NCBI GenBank assembly: GCA_041665785.1
Contig: JBAYIE010000019.1
Location: 1 to 64,000 of the forward strand
DNA from: JBAYIE01 sp041665785
GTDB lineage: Bacteria > Bacteroidota > Bacteroidia > UKL13-3
DNA length: 64,000 nucleotides
Direction: 5' to 3'
Below are positions 55,959 to 64,000 of this stretch, piece after piece. The notes below the pieces were generated by a model, which saw only the letters and a program-made list of their open reading frames with translations, made no database searches and had not been told where the DNA came from. A program made the translations under genes and the position numbers. The number at the start of each line of letters is the position of its first letter. Positions within the stretch are counted from its first letter, which is position 1.

Positions 55959-58487
55959 ATGAAACCGAAAAAACAAAATACCATACGTACACTTGACGAT
56001 ACGGATACACCTATTGTCGACTTTGAGCCGGAAAAACCTGTAAAAAAAGAACCGCGTAAAGGAAGGTTTGCTTTTCTATTCGACGAACGTTTGCATAAAA
56101 CAGCAGGTCTACTTCTGATCCTGCTAAGCCTGTACACCCTTTTTGCGATTGCATCCTTTCTCTTTACCTGGGACGAAGACCAGAGTTTGGTGTTGAACCT
56201 GAACTGGAATATGTTTCTGCAAGTAGATCCTGACGCCGCTCAAAACATTTTGGGTAAAACAGGAGCCTGGGTGGGATATGAATTGGTATACAAGGGATTT
56301 GGAATTGCATCTGTATTGATCAGTCTGTTTCTGGCCGCACTTGGAATAAAATTGCTTACCCAAACCGAGCCCATTCCCATTGGCAAAACATTTCGTTATT
56401 CCTTTTTCTCACTGATCTGGTTTTCGCTGGCATTTGGTTTTGTATTTAATGCACAATGGCAAATCCTGGGCGGTGCATTTGGCCATTTTGGATTTTTATA
56501 CCTGAAAGGAATTTTCGGGAGTCTGGGTACAGGTCTCCTGCTGATTTGCTTTGCATTGATCTTTCTGGTATATGTATTCAATATTGTTTTTTATACGCCT
56601 CGCGTTGAAGCTCCGGTGGCGGATAATAAGCTGCCGGAAGAATTGCAAATACCTCCGGTAAATCTGAACACTTTAAGTGCATCACCGGAAGAGCATATTC
56701 CCTTAAACCCCGACGACTTTCAACTAAAGCCTGAAGAAAAAGAACCGGCTTTTGTATCAGAAGAGGCAATACCGGCAGAGGTTCCGGTTGAAGAAGAAGT
56801 TATTCCGGTTGAAACTTCCATTGAAGAAATTAACCCGGTTCCGGCTATTGATATTCCCATTTTACCCGCTGCTTTTACTACAGAAGGTGGTTTGATTCTG
56901 GAAGTGCAGGAAACCCCGGAAGAGGAAGAAGCTGCCGAGAACCCCGATAAACCGGCCTATGGCTCACTCGCATCGTTGTATGATCCTACACTCGATTTCA
57001 GCAATTATCAGTTTCCAACACTGGATCTTTTGAATGATTACGGTGATGATAAAGCCAAGGTAGAAAACGATGAGTTGCAGGCCAAAACCACCATGATTGT
57101 GGAAACGCTTAAGAACTACAATATCGCCATCAAAAAGATTTCTGCCACCATCGGACCCACCGTAACGCTATACGAAATTGTTCCACAAGACGGAGTTCGC
57201 ATCGCCAAAATAAAAAACCTGGAAGATGATATTGCTTTGAGTTTGGCAGCTCTTGGAATTCGGATCATTGCTCCTATTCCCGGTCGCGGGACCATTGGCA
57301 TTGAAGTGCCCAATGAAAAACCTGCCATGGTTTCTATGCGAACTGCTTTAGCGAGTCAGCGCTTTCAGAATGCCGATATGGAATTACCCATTGCGTTTGG
57401 TAAGACCATTCAGAATGAAGTGTTTGTTGCCGATTTGGCCAAGATGCCCCATTTACTCATGGCAGGTGCAACCGGTCAGGGAAAATCAGTAGGACTGAAT
57501 GCCATTCTGATCTCATTGTTGTATAAAAAACATCCGTCGCAAATCAAGTTTGTACTGGTAGATCCGAAGAAAGTAGAACTCAGTATATATAAAACCATTG
57601 AACGCCATTTTCTGGCCAAGATTCCGGGTGATGCAGATGCCATCATAACAGATACCAAACTGGTAGTAAATACGCTGAATTCACTTTGCATTGAAATGGA
57701 TAACCGGTACGATTTACTAAAGGAGGCGCAGGTAAGAAACCTCAAAGAATACAATACCAAATTCATCAACCGTAAACTGGTTCCAACCGATAAAATTCCG
57801 CATCGGTTTCTACCATTCATTGTGGTGGTGATCGACGAAGTAGCCGATCTCATGATGACAGCGGGCAAGGAAGTTGAACATCCGATAGCCCGTATTGCCC
57901 AATTAGCGCGTGCAGTGGGTATTCATATGATCCTGGCAACCCAACGTCCGTCGGTGAATGTAATCACCGGTATGATCAAAGCGAACTTCCCTGCGCGCGT
58001 TGCATTCCGCGTTTCTCAAAAAACGGATTCACGTACCATTCTGGATGCAAACGGAGCGGATCAGTTGATCGGTAAAGGAGATATGCTGTATTCAGTGGGC
58101 AATGACCTGTTGCGTTTACAATGTGCATTTGTTGATACACCGGAAGTGGATCGTATCGCCAACTTTATTGGCAATCAGAAGGGTAAAGAACCCTACCTGT
58201 TACCGGAAGTTAAAAGTGAATCGGAAGAGGGTGGCGAAGACTTTGACCCCCGCGAAAGAGATTCCCTGTTTGGAGAAGCAGCTCAAATCATTGTACAACA
58301 TCAACAAGGTTCAACGTCGTTGCTTCAACGTCGATTAAACCTGGGATATAACCGTGCAGGAAGATTAATCGATCAATTGGAACGTGCGGGTATAGTTGGT
58401 CCGTTTAAAGGCAGCAAAGCACGTGAAGTGCTGGTAACCGATCTCATCCGTTTGGAGGAAGTACTTAAAAACCTCGATCAGCAATAA
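55959..58487 (+). CDS. ftsK: DNA translocase FtsK
   Basis: FtsK pumps chromosomal DNA through the closing septum and activates dimer resolution. The 842-residue protein has an N-terminal domain with about four membrane helices (residues 45-210), then a Glu/Pro-rich linker (about 215-330, with EEEVIPVETSIEEINPVPAI). The motor domain carries Walker A GATGQGKSVGLN near 503-514 and Walker B VVVIDEVADLMM near 625. The C-terminal winged-helix gamma domain begins near 775 (STSLLQRRLNLGYNRAGRLID). Length is normal. A bidirectional terminator follows. Confidence 0.96.
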   Translation: MKPKKQNTIRTLDDTDTPIVDFEPEKPVKKEPRKGRFAFLFDERLHKTAGLLLILLSLYTLFAIASFLFTWDEDQSLVLNLNWNMFLQVDPDAAQNILGKTGAWVGYELVYKGFGIASVLISLFLAALGIKLLTQTEPIPIGKTFRYSFFSLIWFSLAFGFVFNAQWQILGGAFGHFGFLYLKGIFGSLGTGLLLICFALIFLVYVFNIVFYTPRVEAPVADNKLPEELQIPPVNLNTLSASPEEHIPLNPDDFQLKPEEKEPAFVSEEAIPAEVPVEEEVIPVETSIEEINPVPAIDIPILPAAFTTEGGLILEVQETPEEEEAAENPDKPAYGSLASLYDPTLDFSNYQFPTLDLLNDYGDDKAKVENDELQAKTTMIVETLKNYNIAIKKISATIGPTVTLYEIVPQDGVRIAKIKNLEDDIALSLAALGIRIIAPIPGRGTIGIEVPNEKPAMVSMRTALASQRFQNADMELPIAFGKTIQNEVFVADLAKMPHLLMAGATGQGKSVGLNAILISLLYKKHPSQIKFVLVDPKKVELSIYKTIERHFLAKIPGDADAIITDTKLVVNTLNSLCIEMDNRYDLLKEAQVRNLKEYNTKFINRKLVPTDKIPHRFLPFIVVVIDEVADLMMTAGKEVEHPIARIAQLARAVGIHMILATQRPSVNVITGMIKANFPARVAFRVSQKTDSRTILDANGADQLIGKGDMLYSVGNDLLRLQCAFVDTPEVDRIANFIGNQKGKEPYLLPEVKSESEEGGEDFDPRERDSLFGEAAQIIVQHQQGSTSLLQRRLNLGYNRAGRLIDQLERAGIVGPFKGSKAREVLVTDLIRLEEVLKNLDQQ

Positions 58488-58535
58488 GCCGGTAAAAAAT
58501 TCCGGTTCAATTAAAAATATTGCATTCAATTTCAT

Positions 58536-58575
58536 AAAAAAGGGAGATACAACAAAATGCATCTCCCTTTTTGTT
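58536..58575. terminator. Bidirectional terminator between ftsK and mdh
   Basis: Stem AAAAAGGGAGAT/ATCTCCCTTTTT (12 bases, loop of 12) carries T-runs on both strands. It ends the convergent ftsK and mdh transcripts. Confidence 0.88.
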
Positions 58576-58590
58576 TCGTTGAATCAACTC

Positions 58591-59532
58591 CTATAATGTG
58601 CCTATTTCTTTCAATACATTGTTCATGGTACGCACTGCTTCTGCGCTCTTTGCAAAGGCTTCCAGCTCCTCGGGATTCAGCTTATAATCTATAATGGTTT
58701 CCCATCCGTTTTTACCAACAGTTACCGGTACACCCATGCAAATATCCTGTTGACCGTATTCTCCTTCGAGGTAAACACAGCAAGGCATGATTCTTTTCTG
58801 ATCGCGTACAATGCTTTCAACTAACAAAGCACTGGCGGCACCCGGCGCATACCAGGCCGAAGTTCCCAGCAATTTAGTCAGGGTTGCTCCGCCCACCATG
58901 GTGGCATCACTGATTTCTTTCAGTTTTGTTGCATCCAGACGCGACGAAACAGGAACACCATTCAGCGTAGCCAGTCGAGTTAATGGGATCATGGTTGTAT
59001 CACCGTGACCACCAATCACGGTTCCTTGTATATCGGCCGTAGGCTGACCTAAAGCCAAACCGAGGTATCCTTTAAAGCGGGCACTATCCAACAATCCTCC
59101 CATTCCAATGATGCGGTTTTTGGGTAATCCGGTTGCTTTCAAAGCGAGGTAAGTCATGGTATCCATCGGATTTGCAACAACAACAATGATGGCTTCCGGT
59201 GAATGCTTCAATACATTTTCAGCTACAGAACGTACAATATTAGCATTGGTGCCAATAAGTTCCTCACGGGTCATTCCTGGTTTGCGTGGGATTCCGGATG
59301 TAATCACGACAACATCTGAATTGGCAGTTTTGCTGTAATCGTTGGTAATTCCGGTAATTCGGGTTTTCATTCCCAGGAGGGAAGTGGTTTGATAAATATC
59401 AAGCGCTTTGCCCTCAGCAAAACCTTCTTTTACATCGAGCAATACGACCTCATCGGCCAGTTCACGGTAAGCAATCACATCGGCCGTTGTGGCGCCTACG
59501 GCACCTGCACCGATTACGGATACTTTAGTCAT
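58591..59532 (-). CDS. mdh: Malate dehydrogenase
   Basis: An NAD-dependent dehydrogenase of 313 residues, converting malate to oxaloacetate in the TCA cycle. The Rossmann opening is VIGAGAVGATTADVIA near 5-20 and NAD-ribose binding is VVLLDVKEG near 29. R81-region RKPGMTREEL near 88 and NPMDTMTYLALKATG near 117 fit malate rather than lactate specificity. The catalytic histidine lies in GGHGDTTMIPL near 176. LDH/MDH-type (not the mitochondrial-like) malate dehydrogenases are usual in Bacteroidota. It is probably monocistronic. Confidence 0.93.
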   Translation of the reverse strand: MTKVSVIGAGAVGATTADVIAYRELADEVVLLDVKEGFAEGKALDIYQTTSLLGMKTRITGITNDYSKTANSDVVVITSGIPRKPGMTREELIGTNANIVRSVAENVLKHSPEAIIVVVANPMDTMTYLALKATGLPKNRIIGMGGLLDSARFKGYLGLALGQPTADIQGTVIGGHGDTTMIPLTRLATLNGVPVSSRLDATKLKEISDATMVGGATLTKLLGTSAWYAPGAASALLVESIVRDQKRIMPCCVYLEGEYGQQDICMGVPVTVGKNGWETIIDYKLNPEELEAFAKSAEAVRTMNNVLKEIGTL

Positions 59533-59658
59533 TGTATTTCTATTTAATGGTTGATAATCTGCCTGCGAAAATAGACAGATACAAAAGAAAAGAAAATATG
59601 ATTTTAGAGGGGGTACCTGATGGAAAATCCGTTCCGGGAAAAGGAGACCATCCTTCTG

Positions 59659-60312
59659 CTAAAAGTTCATTTCCGGTATTTCACCTGTTACCACTAACCT
59701 GCCTTGTGTTTTTTCACGGATATAATCTACGGTTACTCCGGGTGCCCTTTCTAACAATTTAAATCCTTCCGGTGTGACATCAAAAACGCCCAACTCGGTT
59801 ACAACCTTTTTCACACAACCTAAGCCGGTAATAGGTAAAGTACACTGCTGCAATAATTTTGAATTGCCATGTTTGTCGACGTGTTGCATCGCAACAATGA
59901 TATTCTTTGCAGCAGCTACGAGATCCATGGCTCCACCCATTCCCTTGACCATTTTTCCCGGAATCTTCCAGTTGGCAATATCGCCATTATCGGCTACTTC
60001 CATGGCTCCCAATACTGTCAGATCAACCCTTCCGCAACGGATCATGCCAAAACTCATGGCACTATCAAAAAAGGAAGAACCCTTTGTGGTGGTAACGGTT
60101 TGTTTACCGGCATTGATCAGGTCCGGATCTACCTCATCGGTATACGGAAATGGTCCTATACCCAACAAACCATTTTCTGATTGCAATACCACTTCAATTC
60201 CTTCGGGTACATAATTGGCAACCAACGTTGGAATTCCAATACCAAGGTTCACGTAATACCCGTCTTTTAACTCTTTTGCTATGCGTTTAGCAATTCCGAA
60301 TTTATCTAACAT
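59659..60312 (-). CDS. scoB: 3-oxoacid CoA-transferase subunit B
   Basis: The beta subunit of a family I CoA-transferase, which moves CoA from succinyl-CoA to acetoacetate. The 217-residue protein carries NLGIGIPTLVANYVP near 22 and the catalytic glutamate in SENGLLGIGPFP near 45-56. GAMDLVAAAKNIIVAMQHVD near 132 and CTLPITGLGCVKKVVTELG near 162 are typical. It starts three bases after subunit A and acts with it as a heterodimer. Confidence 0.92.
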   Translation of the reverse strand: MLDKFGIAKRIAKELKDGYYVNLGIGIPTLVANYVPEGIEVVLQSENGLLGIGPFPYTDEVDPDLINAGKQTVTTTKGSSFFDSAMSFGMIRCGRVDLTVLGAMEVADNGDIANWKIPGKMVKGMGGAMDLVAAAKNIIVAMQHVDKHGNSKLLQQCTLPITGLGCVKKVVTELGVFDVTPEGFKLLERAPGVTVDYIREKTQGRLVVTGEIPEMNF

Positions 60313-60315
60313 ACC

Positions 60316-61023
60316 TTAATTCTCCTGCTTATTACGGGTGGTTATTTGTTCAATGCGTTTCTCGTAGTTACTTCCTTTAAAAATCCGGTTTACGTAGATT
60401 CCGGGGGTATGAATCTGGTCCGGATCCAATGCTCCTGCAGGTACCAGTTCCTCTACTTCGGCTATAGTTATCTTACCCGCCATTGCCATCAGTGGATTGA
60501 AATTCCGGGCTGTTGCCCTGAAGATTAAATTTCCATGCGTATCCCCTTTCCATGCTTTTACTAAAGCAAAATCGGCTTCAAAGGCTGATTCCAGCAAGTA
60601 AGTTTTCCCATTAAAATCGCGCATTTCTTTTCCATCGGCCACTTCGGTACCTACACCGGCAGGGGTAAAAATTGCCGGCATGCCATAACCCGCAGCCAGA
60701 CAACGTGTTGCAAGCGTCCCTTGGGGAATCAGTTCTACTTCCAATTCTCCACTTAACAACTGACGCTCAAACTCGGCATTCTCTCCCACGTAAGAAGAAA
60801 TCATTTTTTTCACCTGCCTGGTTTGCAACATCAACCCGATACCAAAATCATCAACCCCTGCATTGTTTGAGATACACGTCAGGTTTTTTATTCCTTTTCG
60901 AACCAATGCCGAAATCAGATTTTCCGGAATTCCGCAGAGACCGAATCCTCCCAACAACAGCACCGCACCATCCGGTATATCGCGTACTGCCTCATCGGCA
61001 TTGTTTACAAGTTTATTCAGCAT
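60316..61023 (-). CDS. scoA: 3-oxoacid CoA-transferase subunit A
   Basis: The alpha subunit of the same enzyme, 235 residues. The CoA-binding motif is LLGGFGLCGIPENLI near 22-36. LTCISNNAGVDDFGIGLML near 48 and ARCLAAGYGMPAIFTPAGVGT with its first residue T rather than A near 107 follow the family pattern. It precedes subunit B by three bases. A perfect 14-base AT palindrome lies just before its ATG. Confidence 0.92.
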   Translation of the reverse strand: MLNKLVNNADEAVRDIPDGAVLLLGGFGLCGIPENLISALVRKGIKNLTCISNNAGVDDFGIGLMLQTRQVKKMISSYVGENAEFERQLLSGELEVELIPQGTLATRCLAAGYGMPAIFTPAGVGTEVADGKEMRDFNGKTYLLESAFEADFALVKAWKGDTHGNLIFRATARNFNPLMAMAGKITIAEVEELVPAGALDPDQIHTPGIYVNRIFKGSNYEKRIEQITTRNKQEN

Positions 61024-61051
61024 GTTTTAATTAATTAAATTTTGAAGTGCA

Positions 61052-61333
61052 TCATTCACCGATTACTGCACTCAACCCCTCTTCGCACAGCGCCTGACAC
61101 ATGGCTGCCAGCTCTCCCCGGTCGCCCGACTTCACCGTAGCTTTCCCTTTATAATGAACAATCAGTGCAGACTGCTCAGCCTGTATTTCATTGTGATCGC
61201 AGATACGAACGAGGCACTCAATCACATGATCAAATGAATTTACATCATCGTTGAAAAGAATCAATTTATGAATAGTTCCAACATCATCCAGCACCTCCAG
61301 GAGTTCTTCGTGTTTTACATACTCTTTACTCAT
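61052..61333 (-). CDS. clpS: ATP-dependent Clp protease adaptor ClpS
   Basis: ClpS delivers N-degron proteins to a Clp ATPase. The 93-residue protein has LILFNDDVNSFDHVIECL near residues 22-39, whose NDD and hydrophobic pocket grip the N-terminal residue, and LIVHYKGKATVKSG near 58-71. I start at ATG 61333, giving the normal family length; a longer frame upstream only overlaps plsY. The start overlaps the plsY stop by eight bases, so translation is probably coupled. The AAA+ partner ClpC is not in the window. Confidence 0.9.
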   Translation of the reverse strand: MSKEYVKHEELLEVLDDVGTIHKLILFNDDVNSFDHVIECLVRICDHNEIQAEQSALIVHYKGKATVKSGDRGELAAMCQALCEEGLSAVIGE

Positions 61334-61973
61334 ACTCTTTCGATTCCTTTTTGTTGAAACTGAATTTATTTTCATTTCCGGCCACCAATCGTTTGATATT
61401 TGCACGATGCGTATATAATACCAACACGGCAATGGCTGAAAAGAACAGGTTTGCAAATATATTATCCGTATAGAAATATAACGATAAGATTGCAGCAAAA
61501 ATTCCTGCCGACATGCTTCCAACAGAAATATAGCGGGTAATCCATACCAATAGGATAAACAGCACGACACAAATCAGTGCAATGCGGTAATCAAGAGCAA
61601 TGGCTAAGCCCAATAAGGTGGCAATGCCTTTTCCACCTCTGAACTGAGCAAAAACCGGATAGACATGTCCCAATACGGCAATCATACCTAACAACATTTT
61701 ATACCGGAACAAAAGTGTTGGATCTTCGGCCATACCGGGAATAAACAACGCAAGCATAGTGGCCAAAAACCCTTTCAACAAATCCAGAAACAACACTATA
61801 AAGCCTGCTTTATTTCCCAAAACACGGAGGGTATTGGTTGCGCCTGCATTTTTACTTCCATGCTCACGCACATCCATGTCGTAAAAAGCTTTCCCGTACC
61901 AAACTGCATTGGGGACAGATCCCAGTAAGTACGCCAAAACGGCCATTCCGGCCAGTACATTGAGTTGTTCCAT
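61326..61973 (-). CDS. plsY: Glycerol-3-phosphate acyltransferase PlsY
   Basis: PlsY transfers an acyl group from acyl-phosphate to glycerol-3-phosphate, the first step of phospholipid synthesis. The 215-residue membrane protein has about five to seven helices and the three family motifs: LGSVPNAVWYGK near 17 with VREHGSKNAGATNTLR near 34-49, GHVYPVFAQFRGGKGIATLLG near 101-121, and the C-terminal region near residue 180-200. Length is normal. Its ATG shares a base with the stop of the large upstream gene (TAATG), and its 3' end overlaps clpS. Confidence 0.94.
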   Translation of the reverse strand: MEQLNVLAGMAVLAYLLGSVPNAVWYGKAFYDMDVREHGSKNAGATNTLRVLGNKAGFIVLFLDLLKGFLATMLALFIPGMAEDPTLLFRYKMLLGMIAVLGHVYPVFAQFRGGKGIATLLGLAIALDYRIALICVVLFILLVWITRYISVGSMSAGIFAAILSLYFYTDNIFANLFFSAIAVLVLYTHRANIKRLVAGNENKFSFNKKESKEYE

Positions 61974-64000
61974 TACTTCTGGGATTTCATGATTCGCACA
62001 AACTTATTGCGATCACCATAATTGGCTAAACGCAATGCAAAGTTCTTATCCTTCTTCGAGATTTTATCAATATTATTTTTGATATAAAGATTATACACAG
62101 GATCGGAAGAGAGTGCAAACAAGATTCCACGCTGATATTTAAAAAAGTACCAGCTTCCTTCAGGCGTAATAATATATAAAGTCAAATCGTCGCCCGACCG
62201 TTTCTTGGTCAATTCAAGCCTTCCCTTCAATTTGCGCTCTATTTTGAACTTATCAATCGAATTCAGGTTGATATCCCCTTCCGATATAAAGGAACGGGTA
62301 GGCTGATTCCATCGCAACAATACCGATGAGATATTAATGGGTTTCTTCAGCTCATCATCCAATCGGATTGTTTTGTCGGGCAATTCTTCCAATACATTAT
62401 TCAGTGATTTTTCATCACTAATCAAATCGCTGAGTGCTTTGTTGAACAAGGGTTCATCGAACTCACTGGTTTCTGTTCCGGAAGACTGAATATTGATGGT
62501 ATCGAACATGATTTTAAGTGCTTCTTCCGGAAAAGGGAAGTCCAACATTACCATAAGTTTCATGCGGAAAGTAGTATCAGCGTAATTGTATACTGCATTA
62601 CCGGCAGTTTTCATGGTAAAACTGCTATTGTCTAACCCAAACCTGAAACGTCCCTCATAAAATATATTCTTCTTCCCTTCACTCAATTCCATATAATTCC
62701 CTTTCCGACCGTTGCCATAAACTTTATCGTGAGGTCCGAATTTAAAAACCTTCAATTTCTCATCGTAAATCAGGGTTCCGCTCACACGCATCAATTCGGG
62801 ATCAGAGCCATTGCGCTTGCGGCTAAAAAAGAGCGGATAAACATGCGTTGAGTCATTCGATACATTAATACCACACATCAACGCCTGACGAATCAGGTTT
62901 TGCTGCATGGTATCCACGATCAGATAAACGGAATCCGGATTAATCACCGCGGAATTCCGGAACCAATCTGTTTTTGGATAAGGCAACTCATGTTTAGCCT
63001 GGAAATGACCTGCATACTCCAGATTCTTATTGATACTCTTAAGGGCGGCATGACCTAAGAAAGCAATATGAGGTCCAACGGTAAAATTAGCCGAGTCGGG
63101 GATATCGGTTTTGCCTAAAAGCCGATGCTGTTCATCTATGGTAATTTCTTCGAGGAAGAATTGCTGAATGGTTTTGTCCTTATCCGTATATTGATAATTA
63201 CCTGTACCAACCACATTGAATCTTCCCAAAACAGTCATTCTCACTTTTTCAATGGTATGGTATTTCAATAGCGTGTCGGCTGTAATTTTCGAATTATTCA
63301 CTTCATCCATGTTGGCTTCTGCACGAATAGTCACTTTGCCGCTATCAGGAAATAACCATGCATCGCCAATCGCGATGTATGGAATTTTCTGCGCGTAAAG
63401 AGTAAAGTCCTTCAAATCCAATCGCGTAAGGCCGGATACAAACTTTAAGGAGTCTTGTGAAGTCCGGTTGGATAGCAAATATGAAATATCCTTTCCATTC
63501 TCAGTGTGGGATTCAAAATCGAGTGTCTTATCCTCCATTTTCCAGGTGAATTGTTTGAATGCTCCCTGATACAAATTATAATTGAACGTGGTATTGATTC
63601 CCGGCTCATTGTACACAAACAAACCGGTAGAAGTATTGAGGTTTACATCCGCTTTAACAGATCCTGAGTAAAAAGCAAACTTTGAACTATCGGTATAATT
63701 CCTTAAACGCAATTGAGAGGTATCAGCTAAAACATTATCGGGTTGCATCCAGAAATTTGACGAAAGCAATTCCGCACCCCGTATATGGTTCACGCCGGCT
63801 GCGCTCATACGAACCGGAGTCAGGTGTAATACTCCATCGAGACGAACACGTTCTTCAGAAATTTTTATTTGTTGTTGCACGCTATACACATACAGACTAT
63901 CGTGATAAGGAACCCAATGTTCATAGACTTCTGATGCTGTTGCTGTCGGATAGATGCTTGTACGTTCATTGGTAAACGTCTGACAAGCGGCATTCATTGA
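61973..64000 (-). CDS. Large protein of unknown function, 3' part only
   Basis: The frame is open to the right edge, so this is the C-terminal portion (about 675 residues) of a longer protein; ATG 63997 is internal or coincidental. The visible part is beta-rich with many polar residues. Strands such as KVRMTVLGRFNVVGTGNYQY near window residue 253 alternate with loops, and there is a periodic DTLLKYH or DSVYLIVD pattern. The C-terminus is basic (DKNFALRLANYGDRNKFVRI). No signal peptide can be judged and no enzyme motif or sorting domain is visible. It overlaps plsY by one base, so it leads a plsY-clpS unit. Confidence 0.6.
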   Translation of the reverse strand, partial: SMNAACQTFTNERTSIYPTATASEVYEHWVPYHDSLYVYSVQQQIKISEERVRLDGVLHLTPVRMSAAGVNHIRGAELLSSNFWMQPDNVLADTSQLRLRNYTDSSKFAFYSGSVKADVNLNTSTGLFVYNEPGINTTFNYNLYQGAFKQFTWKMEDKTLDFESHTENGKDISYLLSNRTSQDSLKFVSGLTRLDLKDFTLYAQKIPYIAIGDAWLFPDSGKVTIRAEANMDEVNNSKITADTLLKYHTIEKVRMTVLGRFNVVGTGNYQYTDKDKTIQQFFLEEITIDEQHRLLGKTDIPDSANFTVGPHIAFLGHAALKSINKNLEYAGHFQAKHELPYPKTDWFRNSAVINPDSVYLIVDTMQQNLIRQALMCGINVSNDSTHVYPLFFSRKRNGSDPELMRVSGTLIYDEKLKVFKFGPHDKVYGNGRKGNYMELSEGKKNIFYEGRFRFGLDNSSFTMKTAGNAVYNYADTTFRMKLMVMLDFPFPEEALKIMFDTINIQSSGTETSEFDEPLFNKALSDLISDEKSLNNVLEELPDKTIRLDDELKKPINISSVLLRWNQPTRSFISEGDINLNSIDKFKIERKLKGRLELTKKRSGDDLTLYIITPEGSWYFFKYQRGILFALSSDPVYNLYIKNNIDKISKKDKNFALRLANYGDRNKFVRIMKSQK

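Noticed and set aside
59774..60214. 146-codon frame opposite scoB
   Set aside because: It is a shadow of the CoA-transferase gene, whose catalytic motifs are intact.
61026..61039. Perfect 14-base palindrome TTTAATTAATTAAA before scoA
   Set aside because: It is pure A and T; such palindromes arise easily by chance in this base composition, and no second site was seen.
61334..61570. Upstream extension of clpS to 172 residues
   Set aside because: The extra residues are only the other frame of plsY; ClpS proteins are about 90-110 residues long and ATG 61333 fits.

Overview
The window is a gene-dense, mostly housekeeping stretch of a Bacteroidota chromosome of moderate GC content. The phylum call rests on several independent signs: type IX secretion (T9SS) sorting domains on giant surface proteins, a PorZ homologue, GEVED and DUF5011-type immunoglobulin-like domains, an OstA-like protein divergent from tilS, a long SecA with an internal insertion, few Shine-Dalgarno sequences, and promoters matching the Bacteroidota pattern TTG...TAnnTTTG. 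The order is uncertain; a Chitinophagales- or Sphingobacteriales-like lineage is a guess. No tRNA, rRNA, CRISPR array, transposase, prophage or resistance island was seen.

Layout: 1-13.4 kb holds an anionic amino-acid or dicarboxylate symporter, a small haem-b-like membrane protein, ComEC, an enoyl-CoA hydratase-like enzyme, a DUF4412-type lipid-exported protein, a CarH/LitR-like B12-dependent MerR regulator, a DUF4421 outer-membrane protein divergent from a YceI protein, a glutaryl-CoA-dehydrogenase-type flavoenzyme, PorZ, RecO and a hotdog thioesterase. 13.5-37.8 kb is dominated by secreted giants on the minus strand: one 2.8 kilo-residue beta-helix/PKD protein with the OstA-like gene just upstream, and three tandem paralogues of about 1400 residues, all with T9SS C-terminal domains. 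TilS lies between these two groups.

38-41.7 kb carries a copper-binding MbnP-like lipoprotein translationally coupled to a di-haem MbnH/cytochrome-c-peroxidase-like lipoprotein, then YajQ and a class-A-beta-lactamase-fold serine hydrolase. 41.9-50.3 kb has secA-deoC-SPOR-FAH on the plus strand and clpP-clpX plus ftsE with a small partner on the minus strand. 50.4-58.5 kb has an OmpA/TPR lipoprotein, queA-ispD, a coiled-coil membrane protein, an unknown membrane protein and ftsK. 58.6-64 kb, all minus strand, has malate dehydrogenase, the two subunits of a 3-oxoacid CoA-transferase, clpS overlapping plsY, and the 3' part of a large unknown protein that runs off the window.

The signals most worth a second look are: the CarH-like photoreceptor candidate, with palindromic TTGTA/TACAA sites sitting on the promoter of the neighbouring yceI gene; the MbnP/MbnH pair; the tandem T9SS paralogues with a conserved CxxCG; and a set of TAnnTTTG promoters lying so close to start codons that very short or absent 5' leaders are expected.
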